Assembly (NCBI GenBank): GCA_041635475.1
Contig: JBFKVA010000002.1
Span: forward strand, 1 to 64,000
Reading direction: 5' to 3'
DNA: 64,000 bases
Origin: GCA-020352575 sp041635475
GTDB lineage: Bacteria; Actinomycetota; Acidimicrobiia; Spongiisociales; JAENVV01
The position numbers and the translations under genes are program-made. The notes below the pieces were generated by a model. The model did not search any database. It was not told where the DNA came from and saw nothing but the letters and a program-made list of their open reading frames with translations. Positions within the stretch are counted from its first letter, which is position 1, and each line of letters begins with the position of its first letter. Positions 7,546-16,976 of this stretch are shown in pieces.

Positions 7546-8955
7546 CTACCTCTTCTTTCGCTTCTTCGTGTTCTTCTTGCGCTGCGCAGTCGGGCGCCGC
7601 GGGGGGCGACCGGCACCCGGCATCCCGGGCACTCCTCCGCCCCCGGGGAGACCGGGCATCCCGGCCATGCCGCCGCCGGCAAACGCCTGCATCATCTTCT
7701 GGGCTTCTCCGAACTGCTTGAGCAGTTGGTTCACCTGCTGGAGTGACGTCCCGGAGCCCTTCGCGACACGACGCCGACGGTGGGCGTTGATGATGCGGGG
7801 ACTCCGGCGCTCCTCCGGGGTCATCGAGCGAATGATCGCTTCGACCCGACCGAGGTCCCGCTCGTCGATGTCGACGTCGCGGAGTGCCGCTCCAGCGCCC
7901 GGAAGCATAGCAAGCAGCCCCTGCAACGAACCCATGCGGCGGATCTGCTGCATCTGCTTGAGGAAATCCTCGAGGTCGAACTCGGCCTTCTGCATGCGGG
8001 CGGCGAGGCGTTCCGCCTCCGCCTCGTCCCACGTGGACTCGGCCTTCTCGATGAGGGTGAGCAGGTCACCCATCCCGAGGATGCGTGATGCCATGCGCTC
8101 GGGGTGGAAGACCTCGAACTCATCGAGTCCTTCCCCCACCGTGGCGAACTTGATCGGCTTGCCCGTGACCTCGCGGACACTGATGGCAGCCCCACCCCGG
8201 GCGTCGCCGTCCAGCTTCGACAGCACGATCCCGGTGAGGTCGGTGTACGCCAGGAAGCCCTTGGCCACGTTGACGGCGTCCTGGCCGGTCATCGCGTCGA
8301 CGACGAGCAGGGTCTCGTCCGGTTGGGCGACCTTCTTGATGGCGGCCAGTTCTTCCATGAGTTCGGTGTCCACCTGGAGCCGGCCGGCGGTGTCGATGAG
8401 CACGACGTCGTGGGCGCCCCGGGTCGCCTGCCTGAGTGCATCCCTCACCACCCGGGTCGGACGAGAGCCGCCGTCGACGTGCACCAGGACACCCACTCGT
8501 TCGCCGAGCTGCTGGAGCTGTTCGACGGCGGCCGGGCGCTGGAGGTCGGCCGCCACGAGGAGTGGCCGGTGCCCATTCGACTTCAGGTGTTTGGCGAGCT
8601 TGGCCGTCGTCGTGGTCTTGCCCGAACCCTGGAGGCCGACCATGAGCACCACCAGTGGTGACCTGGAAGGGGAGACGAGCGGGACATGGTCCCGTCCCAG
8701 CGTGGTGACGAGTTCATCGTCGACGATCTTGATGACCTGCTGTCCGGGCGTGAGGCTCTCCTGCACTTCCCCACCGACGGCCCTGGCCCGAATCCGGCCC
8801 AGGAGGTCGCGCACGACGCCCACGTTGACGTCGGCCTCGAGGAGTGCAAGCCGAACCTCCCTGAGGGCGGCGTCGACGTCTGCCTCGGAGAGGCGTCCCT
8901 TCCCCGTCAGGGAGCGAAAGATGTCTGAGAAGCGGTCGGTGAGTGAATCGAACAT
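7546..8955 (-). CDS. ffh: Signal recognition particle protein Ffh
   Basis: A 469-residue SRP54/Ffh GTPase that targets nascent membrane proteins to FtsY. Order: N-domain helices; G-domain with P-loop GLQGSGKT (107-114), DTAGRLQ and LSKLDGDARGG; and the M-domain with GMGDLL and the SRP-RNA binding segment SMTPEERRSP. The end is a Met/Gly/Pro-rich stretch and a Lys/Arg-rich tail. A TAGGCT -10 lies 17 nt before the ATG. It is the first gene of the ffh-rpsP-khpA-rimM operon. Confidence 0.98.
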   Translation of the reverse strand: MFDSLTDRFSDIFRSLTGKGRLSEADVDAALREVRLALLEADVNVGVVRDLLGRIRARAVGGEVQESLTPGQQVIKIVDDELVTTLGRDHVPLVSPSRSPLVVLMVGLQGSGKTTTTAKLAKHLKSNGHRPLLVAADLQRPAAVEQLQQLGERVGVLVHVDGGSRPTRVVRDALRQATRGAHDVVLIDTAGRLQVDTELMEELAAIKKVAQPDETLLVVDAMTGQDAVNVAKGFLAYTDLTGIVLSKLDGDARGGAAISVREVTGKPIKFATVGEGLDEFEVFHPERMASRILGMGDLLTLIEKAESTWDEAEAERLAARMQKAEFDLEDFLKQMQQIRRMGSLQGLLAMLPGAGAALRDVDIDERDLGRVEAIIRSMTPEERRSPRIINAHRRRRVAKGSGTSLQQVNQLLKQFGEAQKMMQAFAGGGMAGMPGLPGGGGVPGMPGAGRPPRRPTAQRKKNTKKRKKR

Positions 8956-8972
8956 CGGGCGGCTGGCGCGAA

Positions 8973-8978
8973 AGCCTA
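8973..8978 (-). promoter_or_regulatory. -10 element of the ffh operon
   Basis: TAGGCT on the minus strand, 17 nt before the ffh ATG, giving a 5' leader of roughly 10 nt. Confidence 0.45.
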
Positions 8979-9028
8979 GGAGGGTGGTCGACGGTGGGCG
9001 GTCCGGCGTCGTGCCCGGAGCTCCGACA

Positions 9029-9703
9029 CTATTCGAGGAACGTGGCGAACTCGGCCACCGGGGAACGCTCCGTCACGAGACGGTTCACCGGAGCCGACGT
9101 GTCCTCGTACCCCATGGCCATGCCGACGACGAGGTCGTGATCTTCGGGCATCCCCAGGAACCCCTCCACCAGCGTCGTGTACTCACGCCAAGCGGCCTGC
9201 GGGCACGTGTCGAGCCCGTGGGCCCGGGCCATGGTCATCACCCCCTGCATGAACAGGCCCATGTCCACCCACCCCCCGAGGCGCATCGTCCGGTGAATGC
9301 CGAAGAAGAGGCCGACCGGGGCTCCGAAGAACTCGTAGTTGCGCCGGTGGGCGGCCCTCGTCTTGTCCCAATCGCCCTTCTCGATCCCCAGCAACCCGTA
9401 CATGCCCCAGCCCATCGCGCGCCGACGCGAGAGGAACGGTTCGACGAACTCCGCCGGGTAGTACTCCCCCATGCCCTCGGTGGAGCCTTCGTCGAACTCC
9501 GCCAGGACACCGGCGACGAGGTCGTCGCGGGCTCCGCCGGACACGACCCAGACCCGCCACGGTTGCGTGTTCGTCCCCGAAGGTGCGCGGGACGCCGTCG
9601 CCAGGATGTCCTCGATGATCTCCCGGGGGACGGGGTCGGGCAGGAACGCCCGCACGGACCTCCTGGAGGTGAACGCATCGCGGACCGCGTCGAGAGATGA
9701 CAT
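9029..9703 (-). CDS. Nitroreductase family protein
   Basis: A 224-residue FMN-dependent nitroreductase-type protein. The N-terminus has the FMN-phosphate signature SRRSVRAFLPDPVP, then APSGTNTQPWRVWVVSG, and a C-terminal GMAMGYED. Members reduce nitroaromatics, quinones or enones with NAD(P)H; the substrate cannot be inferred. The start is the ATG 8 nt after TAGGGT. It is divergent from dxs and monocistronic. Confidence 0.92.
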   Translation of the reverse strand: MSSLDAVRDAFTSRRSVRAFLPDPVPREIIEDILATASRAPSGTNTQPWRVWVVSGGARDDLVAGVLAEFDEGSTEGMGEYYPAEFVEPFLSRRRAMGWGMYGLLGIEKGDWDKTRAAHRRNYEFFGAPVGLFFGIHRTMRLGGWVDMGLFMQGVMTMARAHGLDTCPQAAWREYTTLVEGFLGMPEDHDLVVGMAMGYEDTSAPVNRLVTERSPVAEFATFLE

Positions 9704-9711
9704 CCGACCGG

Positions 9712-9717
9712 ACCCTA
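9712..9717 (-). promoter_or_regulatory. -10 element of the nitroreductase gene
   Basis: TAGGGT on the minus strand, 8 nt before the ATG; a near-leaderless transcript. Confidence 0.45.
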
Positions 9718-9798
9718 CTCCCGGCCGGGGTCGCACCCGTCCCGTGCCCGGGCGGGCACCTCTTTCCCGATGCCGCCTGCCTGCCCCGGTGGCATTCC

Positions 9799-9804
9799 TA
9801 CACT
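9799..9804 (+). promoter_or_regulatory. -10 element of dxs
   Basis: TACACT, 11 nt before the dxs ATG, so the 5' leader would be only a few nucleotides. A GTGCCC/GGGCAC hairpin lies upstream at 9744-9759. Confidence 0.45.
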
Positions 9805-9815
9805 GGGGGTCCCCC

Positions 9816-11669
9816 ATGTCGCTCCTCGACTCGATCTCGACGCCCGCCGACCTCCGGTCCCTGACCGAGGACGAGCTGACGACCCTCGCCGCCGAGATCA
9901 GGACGTTCATCATCGAGCACATGGCCCGCACCGGCGGGCACCTCTCTCCCAACCTCGGCGTCGTCGAATTGACGCTGGCCCTCCACCGGGTCTTCGACAG
10001 CCCGCGGGACAAGATCATCTGGGACGTCGGCCACCAGGCCTACACCCACAAGCTCGTGACCGGCCGCAAGGACTTCGCCCGCCTCCGCCAGCAGGGTGGC
10101 CTCTCGGGGTATCCAAGCCGGGAGGAGAGCCCCCACGACTTCGTCGAGAACAGCCACGCCTCGACGTCACTCTCCTACGCGACCGGGCTCGTGAACGCAC
10201 AGGCCGACGAGGGTGGGTTCGTCATCGCCGTCATCGGGGACGGGGCGATCACCGGCGGCATGGCCTACGAGGCTCTCAACCACATCGCCCACACCAAGCC
10301 CAAGGGGCTCATCATCGTCCTCAACGACAACGGCCGCTCCTACGCCCCGACCGTGGGGGGGCTGGCCCAGCACCTGGCCCGGCTCCGGGTGGATCGTCGC
10401 TACGAGGACGCCAAGCAGGCGCTGGGGCAACTCTTGCGGCGGCTCCCCGTCGTCGGGGAGTTCGCCGAGGAGACGGCGATGCGGTTCAAGGAGAGCGTGA
10501 AGGAGATGCTCACGACCCTCACCTTCTTCGACGTCCTTGGGCTCAAGTACACGGGTCCCATCGACGGCCACGATCGGGCCTGGCTGGAGGAGACCTTCAC
10601 CCACGCCTGCGACTTCGACGAGCCGGTCGTGATCCATGTCATCACCGACAAGGGGCGGGGCTACGAACCTGCCGTGAACAACGCCGAGGACAAGCTCCAC
10701 GGCGTCGGTCGGTTCGACATCGAGACCGGTCAGCCGCTGAGCAACGGGCTGACGATGACGAGGGTCTTCGAGGCCGCCATCCTCGAGGCTGCTCGTCGCG
10801 ACAACGAGCTCGTGGCCATCACGGCGGCGATGCAATCCCCGACCGGCCTCACACCGATGGCCGAAGCCTTCCCGGATCGGGTCCACGACGTGGGGATCTC
10901 CGAGCAGCACGCGGTGACCATGGCCGCCGGCCTGGCCCTGGGCGGCAAGAAACCCATCGTGTCGATCTACTCGTCGTTCCTCCAGCGGGCGTTCGACCAG
11001 ATCGTGTGCGACGTGGCCCTCCATGACCTTCCCGTTGTGTTCGTCCTCGACCGGGCGGGGGTGACGGGACCGGACGGCCCGTCCCATCACGGCGTGCTCG
11101 ACCTTTCCTACCTCAGGATGATCCCGAACATGGTGATCGGCGCCCCGGCCGACGAGCACGAACTGGCGCGCATGGTCACGACGGCCACCACCACCGAGCA
11201 TCCGATGGCGATCAGGTACTGGCGGGGCCCGGCGTCGGTGATCCCCGACCTGCCGGCCGCCCCGTTCACGATCGGGAGGTGGGAGCGCCTCACCAGTGGT
11301 GATGACGTCCTCCTGCTCGCCACCGGCAGGATGGTCGAGCCGGCGTCCAAGGCCGCGAGCCGCCTCGCCGAGCAGGGGATCGGCGTGACCGTCGTCAACG
11401 CCCGATGGGTGAAGCCGATGGACCCCCGCCTGGCGGAGTGGGCACGCGGTCACCGCCACGTCGTGACGGTCGAGGACAACGTGCGGGCCGGTGGATTCGG
11501 GACAGGCGTGGCCGAAACCCTGAGCGCCGGCCGGGTCCACACGCCCGTGACGATGCTCGGGATCGGCGACGGCTTCCTCGAGTTCGGCGACCAGCAGGCC
11601 CTTCTCACCGGGCTGGGTCTCGATGAGGCCGGGATCACCCAAGCGGTCGTCGACGCGCTCGGAAGCTGA
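9816..11669 (+). CDS. dxs: 1-deoxy-D-xylulose-5-phosphate synthase
   Basis: A 617-residue DXS that condenses pyruvate and glyceraldehyde 3-phosphate, the first step of the MEP isoprenoid pathway. The thiamine diphosphate/Mg motif is GDGAITGGMAYEALN near residue 140, continuing to LNDNGRSYAP. The catalytic glutamate segment HDVGISEQHAVTMAAG is near residue 360, and the C-terminal transketolase domain is complete. Length is normal. I chose the ATG giving MSLLDSI, just after TACACT; the upstream open frame is antisense to the nitroreductase. No other MEP gene is nearby. Confidence 0.97.
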   Translation: MSLLDSISTPADLRSLTEDELTTLAAEIRTFIIEHMARTGGHLSPNLGVVELTLALHRVFDSPRDKIIWDVGHQAYTHKLVTGRKDFARLRQQGGLSGYPSREESPHDFVENSHASTSLSYATGLVNAQADEGGFVIAVIGDGAITGGMAYEALNHIAHTKPKGLIIVLNDNGRSYAPTVGGLAQHLARLRVDRRYEDAKQALGQLLRRLPVVGEFAEETAMRFKESVKEMLTTLTFFDVLGLKYTGPIDGHDRAWLEETFTHACDFDEPVVIHVITDKGRGYEPAVNNAEDKLHGVGRFDIETGQPLSNGLTMTRVFEAAILEAARRDNELVAITAAMQSPTGLTPMAEAFPDRVHDVGISEQHAVTMAAGLALGGKKPIVSIYSSFLQRAFDQIVCDVALHDLPVVFVLDRAGVTGPDGPSHHGVLDLSYLRMIPNMVIGAPADEHELARMVTTATTTEHPMAIRYWRGPASVIPDLPAAPFTIGRWERLTSGDDVLLLATGRMVEPASKAASRLAEQGIGVTVVNARWVKPMDPRLAEWARGHRHVVTVEDNVRAGGFGTGVAETLSAGRVHTPVTMLGIGDGFLEFGDQQALLTGLGLDEAGITQAVVDALGS

Positions 11670-11689
11670 GCCGCGCCACGGCGCGACGC

Positions 11690-11695
11690 TACGAT
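11690..11695 (+). promoter_or_regulatory. -10 element of the aminotransferase gene
   Basis: TACGAT, 10 nt before the ATG of the downstream aminotransferase; nearly leaderless. Confidence 0.4.
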
Positions 11696-11705
11696 CCCGC
11701 CCCCC

Positions 11706-12911
11706 ATGGACCATCGCCTTGCCGCCCGGATGAAGGGCATTGAGCCTTCCTTCATCCGACAGATCCTTTCCGTGACGAAACGAGCCGAGGTCATCTCCTT
11801 CGCAGGAGGGCTCCCCCACCCCGACACATTCCCGGTGGAGGAGGTGCGTCAGGCGACGGCGCGGGTGCTGTCGGATCGGGGGAGACGCGCCCTCCAGTAC
11901 ACGACGACAGCCGGGGTCGACGAGCTCCGGGCCTGGATCGCCGCCCGCTACGCCACCCGCTTCGACATGATCGTCGACCCCGATGCCATCCTCATCGTGA
12001 ACGGGTCCCAGCAGGCCCTGGACCTCGTGGCCAAGATCCTTCTTGATCCCGGCGACCACGTCCTCGTGGAAGCTCCCTCCTACCTGGGCGCCCTCCAATC
12101 GCTCTCGCTCTACCAGCCCACGGTGCGAACGGTGGCGCTGGGGCCGGGCGGGGTCGAACCCGGTCCGTTGGCAGCGGCCCTGGCCGATCACGACCCGAAA
12201 CTCTTCTACTCGGTCCCGAACTTCCAGAACCCGACGGGTATCTCCTACGACGCCGCCACGCGGGCGGCCACCACCCGGGCGCTGTCCGACTCCGAGACGA
12301 TCCTCATCGAGGATGACCCCTACGGCGAGCTGCGGTTTCGAGGCATCGGGTTGGACCCCATCTCGTCGGGGATCAGGGACCGGTCGTTCCTCATGGGCTC
12401 CTTCTCGAAGGTGGTTGCTCCCGGCCTCCGCATGGGCTGGGTCGTCGCTCCACCGTCGATGATCGAACCGCTCCATGTCGTGAAGCAGGCCGCGGACCTC
12501 CACAGCAACCACTTGGCCCAGGAGATCCTCGTCGAGCTGCTCGGATCCTTCGACCTCGACGCCCACCTCGATGCCACCCGGGCGCGGTACGCCGCCGGCC
12601 TGACCGCCATGGAAGACGCCCTCGACGCCCTCCTCCCGGAAGGCAGCGAGCGCACCCGGCCCGAAGGCGGCATGTTCCTGTGGCTGACGCTCCCGATCGG
12701 ACTCACCGCCCGGGAGGTACTCGACGAGGCGATCGCCCGCGACGTCGTGTTCGTCCCCGGGGACGCGTTCTTCCTCGACGGCCGGGGAGAGCGATCCATG
12801 CGACTCAACTTCACGAACGGCGACCCGGCCCTCATCTCCCAGGGCGTGCACCGGCTGGCGGAGGCCATCGAGGCGGTGGCGGCTCGGCGGGGACGCCCGG
12901 TGGGATCGTAG
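11706..12911 (+). CDS. PLP-dependent aminotransferase (class I/II, LysN-like)
   Basis: A 401-residue fold-type I aminotransferase of the 2-aminoadipate/aromatic group. It begins with VISFAGGLPHPDTFP, has the asparagine segment VPNFQNPTGISY, the aspartate region LIEDDPYGELRF, and the PLP-lysine in GSFSKVVAPGLRMGW. Close relatives act on 2-aminoadipate, leucine or aromatic amino acids, and the substrate is uncertain. It lacks the DNA-binding N-terminus of MocR regulators. It lies between dxs and ppc, each with its own promoter. Confidence 0.92.
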   Translation: MDHRLAARMKGIEPSFIRQILSVTKRAEVISFAGGLPHPDTFPVEEVRQATARVLSDRGRRALQYTTTAGVDELRAWIAARYATRFDMIVDPDAILIVNGSQQALDLVAKILLDPGDHVLVEAPSYLGALQSLSLYQPTVRTVALGPGGVEPGPLAAALADHDPKLFYSVPNFQNPTGISYDAATRAATTRALSDSETILIEDDPYGELRFRGIGLDPISSGIRDRSFLMGSFSKVVAPGLRMGWVVAPPSMIEPLHVVKQAADLHSNHLAQEILVELLGSFDLDAHLDATRARYAAGLTAMEDALDALLPEGSERTRPEGGMFLWLTLPIGLTAREVLDEAIARDVVFVPGDAFFLDGRGERSMRLNFTNGDPALISQGVHRLAEAIEAVAARRGRPVGS

Positions 12912-12914
12912 GAT
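12909..12914 (+). promoter_or_regulatory. -10 element of ppc (leaderless)
   Basis: TAGGAT, exactly 6 nt before the ppc ATG; it overlaps the stop codon of the preceding aminotransferase. Confidence 0.5.
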
Positions 12915-12920
12915 CGGCCC

Positions 12921-15641
12921 ATGTCCAGCGATCGCGCACTGCGCGACGACATCCGCCGCCTCGGGCGGCAACTCGGCGAAACCCTCGTTCGCCAAGCCGG
13001 GACCGACTTCCTCGACCTCGTCGAAGAAGTCCGTGACCTCACGAAGGTCCTTCGGGAAGCGCCATCGGACGAGGCCGCCCACCGCCTCGACACCCTCCTC
13101 GGTCGGCAGGACGTCGACACGATGGCGCTGCTCGTTCGAGCCTTTACCACGTACTTCCACCTGGCCAACGTCGCCGAGATGACCCACCGGCTGACCGAGC
13201 CCGACCCCGCCGCCGACCGAGGAGAGGAGTGGCTGGCCGGGGCGGTGGCCGCGATTGGCCAGGCCGGACTCGAACCCGACCTCGCCGAATCGGTCGTCCG
13301 CCGCCTCGAGGTGCGGCCGGTGTTCACCGCCCACCCGACCGAGGCGAGCCGGCGTTCCATCCTCCGCAAGCTCGTCCACGTCGCGGGCCTGCTCGAGGAG
13401 CGAAACGACCCCCGCGCCACCGACGGCGATCGACGGAGGGCCGACAGGCGGGTGGCCGAGCTCATCGACCAGGTGTGGCAGACCGACGAACTGCGGCTCG
13501 AACGTCCGACCCCGGTGGACGAGGCCCGATCGGCCATCTACTACCTCGACCAACTCTTCTCCGACGTCGTCCCCGGTGTCCTCGAAGAGTTCAACGTCCA
13601 GGTCGGTCGCCTGGGTGTGCACCTTCCCCCAGGGGCGCGTCCGCTCCGGTTCGGGACCTGGGTCGGCGGGGATCGTGACGGAAACCCCTTCGTGACCGCA
13701 GACCTGACGATGCGGATCCTCGAGATCCAGCACGAGCACGGGGTGCGCGACCTGCGTCGGGCCGTCGAGGCGGTGGCAGAGGAACTCTCGAACTCCATCC
13801 GGATCGCCGCCATCTCCGACGACCTTCATGCCTCCCTCGAACGGGATCGCCACCACCTCCCGGAGACGTTCGCACGGTTCTCCCGCCTCAACGCCGAGGA
13901 GCCGTACCGGCTCAAATGCGCATACGTGCACGAACGCCTCCGACGCACCGGGGATCGAATGGCCGCTGGGTCGCGGCACGAGCCGGGCGTCGACTACGCC
14001 GACCCCCGGGGCCTCCTCGACGACCTCCTGCTCATCGACGCCTCCATGCGCCAGAACCAAGGCGCGGTCATCGCCGACGGAACCCTCGCCAGGCTCATCC
14101 GGAACGTGGCCACGTTCGGTTTCCACCTGGCGACGATGGACATCCGTGAGCATGCCGAACGCCATCACATGGCACTCGAACACATCTTCGGCCTCCACGA
14201 TCGCCGCTACTCGGAGCTGAGCCGGGCCGACCGAACGTCGCTCCTCGCCGATGAACTCGGCGCCCGGCGCCCACTCCTGACCGCGGCCACTGCCCTACCC
14301 GTCGACCCGGACTCCGTTCTCTCCGCGTTCCGCGCCATCCGGGACGCCCATGGCCGGTTCGGTCTGGACGTCATCGAGTCCTACATCGTGTCGATGACGA
14401 CAGGGGCCGACGATGTCCTGGCGGCCGCCGTCCTGGGCCGGGAGGCGGGCCTCGTGGACATCGGGGGCGGCATCGCCGCCGTGGGGTTCGTCCCGCTCCT
14501 CGAGACCATCACCGAACTCCGCCGGGCCGGAGCCATCCTCGACGACCTCCTCTCGGTGGCTCCCTACCGGGACCTCGTTCGCCTACGCGGCGACGTGCAG
14601 GAGGTGATGCTCGGCTACTCCGACTCCAACAAGCACGGGGGGATCACCACCTCACAGTGGGAGATCTACAAGGCCCAACGGGACCTCCGGGACGCCGCCC
14701 AGCGGCACGGGGTCATCCTGCGGCTCTTCCACGGCCGCGGCGGCACGGTCGGGCGAGGGGGCGGCCCAACCCACGAGGCGATCCTCGCCCAACCCTGGGG
14801 TGTCATCGACGGCCCCATGAAGCTGACCGAACAAGGCGAGGTCATCTCCGACAAGTACGCCCTTCCCCACCTCGCCCGTCGGCACCTCGAACTCACCATG
14901 GCCTCGGTCCTCGAGGCGTCACTCCTCCATCGCACGGCCCGTAAGCCCGATGACGTCCTCATCCGCTGGGACGAGATCATGGACCTCGTCTCCGACGCGG
15001 CGTTCGCCGCCTACCGCCGCCTCATGGACGATCCGTCCCTGGTCCCGTACTTCCTGGCATCAACCCCGGTGGAGCGGCTCGGGGAGATGAAGATCGGCTC
15101 TCGGCCGTCGCGGCGGGCGGGCGGAGGGGGCATCGAGGGTCTCCGAGCCATCCCATGGGTGTTCGGATGGACCCAGACCCGCCAGATCGTGCCGGGGTGG
15201 TTCGGTGTCGGCTCGGGACTCGGGGCCGCCCGGGCGGCCGGCCTCGCCGCCGAGGTCACCACGATGCACGACGACTGGCTCTTCTTCCGGACGTTTCTCT
15301 CGAACGTCTCGATGACGCTCGCCAAGACGGACCTGGGGATCGCCCGTCGCTACGTCGAGGCACTCGTGCCCGCCGAGCACCATCACGTCTTCGACGTCCT
15401 CGTCGACGAGCATGACCGGACACTCGACGAGATTCGCCGCATCACCGGCAACGCTGCTCCCCTCGACGACAACCCCGGCCTGCAGCGAACACTGTCCGTA
15501 CGCGACCGCTACCTCGACCCCATCAGCTACCTCCAGGTCGCGCTCCTGGCCCGGGCCCGCGCCGAGTCCACGCCGGCACTCGACCGGGCGCTTCTGCTGA
15601 CGATCAACGGGATAGCCACCGGTCTGCGCAACACCGGGTGA
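12921..15641 (+). CDS. ppc: Phosphoenolpyruvate carboxylase
   Basis: A 906-residue PEPC, the anaplerotic enzyme that makes oxaloacetate from PEP and bicarbonate. Signature stretches are FTAHPTEASRRS (catalytic His near 137), GGDRDGNPFVT, LGYSDSNKHGGITTSQWE (about 563-580), FHGRGGTVGRGGGPTH (about 602) and RPSRR near 728. The C-terminus INGIATGLRNTG is the conserved end that carries the allosteric aspartate site in other enzymes. It converges on the next gene with a 3-nt gap. Confidence 0.98.
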   Translation: MSSDRALRDDIRRLGRQLGETLVRQAGTDFLDLVEEVRDLTKVLREAPSDEAAHRLDTLLGRQDVDTMALLVRAFTTYFHLANVAEMTHRLTEPDPAADRGEEWLAGAVAAIGQAGLEPDLAESVVRRLEVRPVFTAHPTEASRRSILRKLVHVAGLLEERNDPRATDGDRRRADRRVAELIDQVWQTDELRLERPTPVDEARSAIYYLDQLFSDVVPGVLEEFNVQVGRLGVHLPPGARPLRFGTWVGGDRDGNPFVTADLTMRILEIQHEHGVRDLRRAVEAVAEELSNSIRIAAISDDLHASLERDRHHLPETFARFSRLNAEEPYRLKCAYVHERLRRTGDRMAAGSRHEPGVDYADPRGLLDDLLLIDASMRQNQGAVIADGTLARLIRNVATFGFHLATMDIREHAERHHMALEHIFGLHDRRYSELSRADRTSLLADELGARRPLLTAATALPVDPDSVLSAFRAIRDAHGRFGLDVIESYIVSMTTGADDVLAAAVLGREAGLVDIGGGIAAVGFVPLLETITELRRAGAILDDLLSVAPYRDLVRLRGDVQEVMLGYSDSNKHGGITTSQWEIYKAQRDLRDAAQRHGVILRLFHGRGGTVGRGGGPTHEAILAQPWGVIDGPMKLTEQGEVISDKYALPHLARRHLELTMASVLEASLLHRTARKPDDVLIRWDEIMDLVSDAAFAAYRRLMDDPSLVPYFLASTPVERLGEMKIGSRPSRRAGGGGIEGLRAIPWVFGWTQTRQIVPGWFGVGSGLGAARAAGLAAEVTTMHDDWLFFRTFLSNVSMTLAKTDLGIARRYVEALVPAEHHHVFDVLVDEHDRTLDEIRRITGNAAPLDDNPGLQRTLSVRDRYLDPISYLQVALLARARAESTPALDRALLLTINGIATGLRNTG

Positions 15642-15644
15642 ACG

Positions 15645-16262
15645 TCAGAAGTACGAGATCCCCGTTGCCCGCTCGGCACGGGAGAGCGCTTCGATGACCG
15701 CCCGGTCCCCGTGCTTGCGGCGGGTGAGCGCCACGAGCACCTCAATGGCCACGGCCCGGGCGGCGGCCGGCATCTCCGGGGTGTCGCAGCTGGCCGCCAG
15801 GTCGGCATGGTGGACGACCAGTTCGACGAGCCGGGTCTTGAGGTACTCGTCGAGCGGAAGGGCGAACGCGTCGAGGACCGCCACCCGACGGTCGATGGGA
15901 AGGCGGGGAAACCTCTGTTCGAGCTCGTCGACCCACCCCGCCACCCGCTCGGCGAGCGCGGCTGGTCCGTCTGCGGCCTCCTGCTCCCCCCGCCTGATGA
16001 CCCCCGCGCCGAATCCCGGCTCGCGACGGTCGAACGAGTCGAAGTAGTCGACCGCATCCATTTCGGGTCCGCGAGGAGGGGTCGGTTGGTCGAGGTACCG
16101 AACCACGGTTGCCACGCCCCTCACGAAATGACCGACGAGTCCGCCGACGGTGAACCCGGGCAGGACCGATGGCTCCGACCACACGTCGCCTGCCGCCGAC
16201 ACCACCCCCGGAACGACCCGGGCCGCGGAAAGGTAGATGGCACGAACCCCCGGCGTCGTCAT
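15645..16262 (-). CDS. Maleylpyruvate isomerase/DinB-like family protein
   Basis: A 205-residue protein of the mycothiol-dependent maleylpyruvate isomerase/DinB superfamily. The four-helix bundle has its likely metal-binding histidines in VGHFVRGV (early) and in ELVVHHADLA (late), with the acidic ligand just before. Family members use mycothiol or another thiol, and many have unknown substrates. It overlaps the upp stop as ATGA, so it is probably co-translated with upp; this pairing gives no clear functional hint. Confidence 0.82.
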   Translation of the reverse strand: MTTPGVRAIYLSAARVVPGVVSAAGDVWSEPSVLPGFTVGGLVGHFVRGVATVVRYLDQPTPPRGPEMDAVDYFDSFDRREPGFGAGVIRRGEQEAADGPAALAERVAGWVDELEQRFPRLPIDRRVAVLDAFALPLDEYLKTRLVELVVHHADLAASCDTPEMPAAARAVAIEVLVALTRRKHGDRAVIEALSRAERATGISYF

Positions 16263-16897
16263 GTCGTACCGAACAGCCGATCGCCCATGTCGCCCACCCC
16301 GGGCCGGATGAAGTACCGGTAGTCCAGGTCCCGATCGAGGGCAGCCGCCACGATCCTGACATCCGGGTGTTCCTCGAGCATCCGTTCCACGCCCACCGGG
16401 GCCGCGCACACGACCATGGCGGTGATGTCGGTGCCCCCCATGCTCTTCACCCTGTCGACGGCCCAGCACAGCGAGCCCCCGGTCGCCAGCATCGGCTCGA
16501 GGATGAGGACGTGGGCGTTGCCCAGAGGCGGCAGCTTCGTGTAGTACTCCTGCGGCTGGGCCGTCTCCTCGTCGCGGAACACGCCCACGTACCCGACGGT
16601 CAGGTTCCCGACCTGCCGGGTGATGCCTTCGAGCAGACCCAGGCCGGCCCGCAGGACGGGGACGGCCACGAGATCCTTGGCGATCCGGGCGCCGGTCGTC
16701 CGTTCGAGGGGGGTCTCGACCTCGACCTCCTCCACCTCGAACTGCCGGGCTGCTTCCAGCAGGAGGGCGGAGGCGAGTCGGCGCGTCGTCCGACGAAACG
16801 TGTCGGGATCGGTCTCCCGATTCCTGAGCACCGTCATGTTCGCCTGGACGAGTGGATTGTCGACGACCGTGAGATTGGGGTAGGTGTGGGCGTTCAT
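16259..16897 (-). CDS. upp: Uracil phosphoribosyltransferase
   Basis: A 212-residue UPRT that salvages uracil to UMP with PRPP. The PRPP loop is the variant EPMLATGGSLCWAV, and the uracil-binding C-terminus is YFIRPGVGDMGDRLFGT. VLRAGLGLLEGI is the typical central segment. Start is the ATG 8 nt after TAGCCT. It joins the other salvage genes in this window (deoA, the purine phosphorylase, cdd), although these are not in one operon. Confidence 0.96.
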   Translation of the reverse strand: MNAHTYPNLTVVDNPLVQANMTVLRNRETDPDTFRRTTRRLASALLLEAARQFEVEEVEVETPLERTTGARIAKDLVAVPVLRAGLGLLEGITRQVGNLTVGYVGVFRDEETAQPQEYYTKLPPLGNAHVLILEPMLATGGSLCWAVDRVKSMGGTDITAMVVCAAPVGVERMLEEHPDVRIVAAALDRDLDYRYFIRPGVGDMGDRLFGTT

Positions 16898-16905
16898 CCC
16901 GGGCA

Positions 16906-16911
16906 AGGCTA
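16906..16911 (-). promoter_or_regulatory. -10 element of upp
   Basis: TAGCCT on the minus strand, 8 nt before the upp ATG. Confidence 0.45.
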
Positions 16912-16964
16912 GTGCCGTGTCCGCCCCGCACCGCTGCGACCCACCCACCGGGGCCTTCGGGCTG

Positions 16965-16970
16965 TAGCGT
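16965..16970 (+). promoter_or_regulatory. -10 element of the alkyltransferase-like gene
   Basis: TAGCGT, 6 nt before the GTG start; leaderless type. Confidence 0.5.
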
Positions 16971-16976
16971 AGGCTC

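Noticed and set aside
10167..14198. A 1343-codon open frame on the minus strand
   Set aside because: It is antisense to dxs, the aminotransferase and ppc, which are all supported by clear motifs. Long antisense frames are expected at this G+C content. Its sequence is not protein-like.
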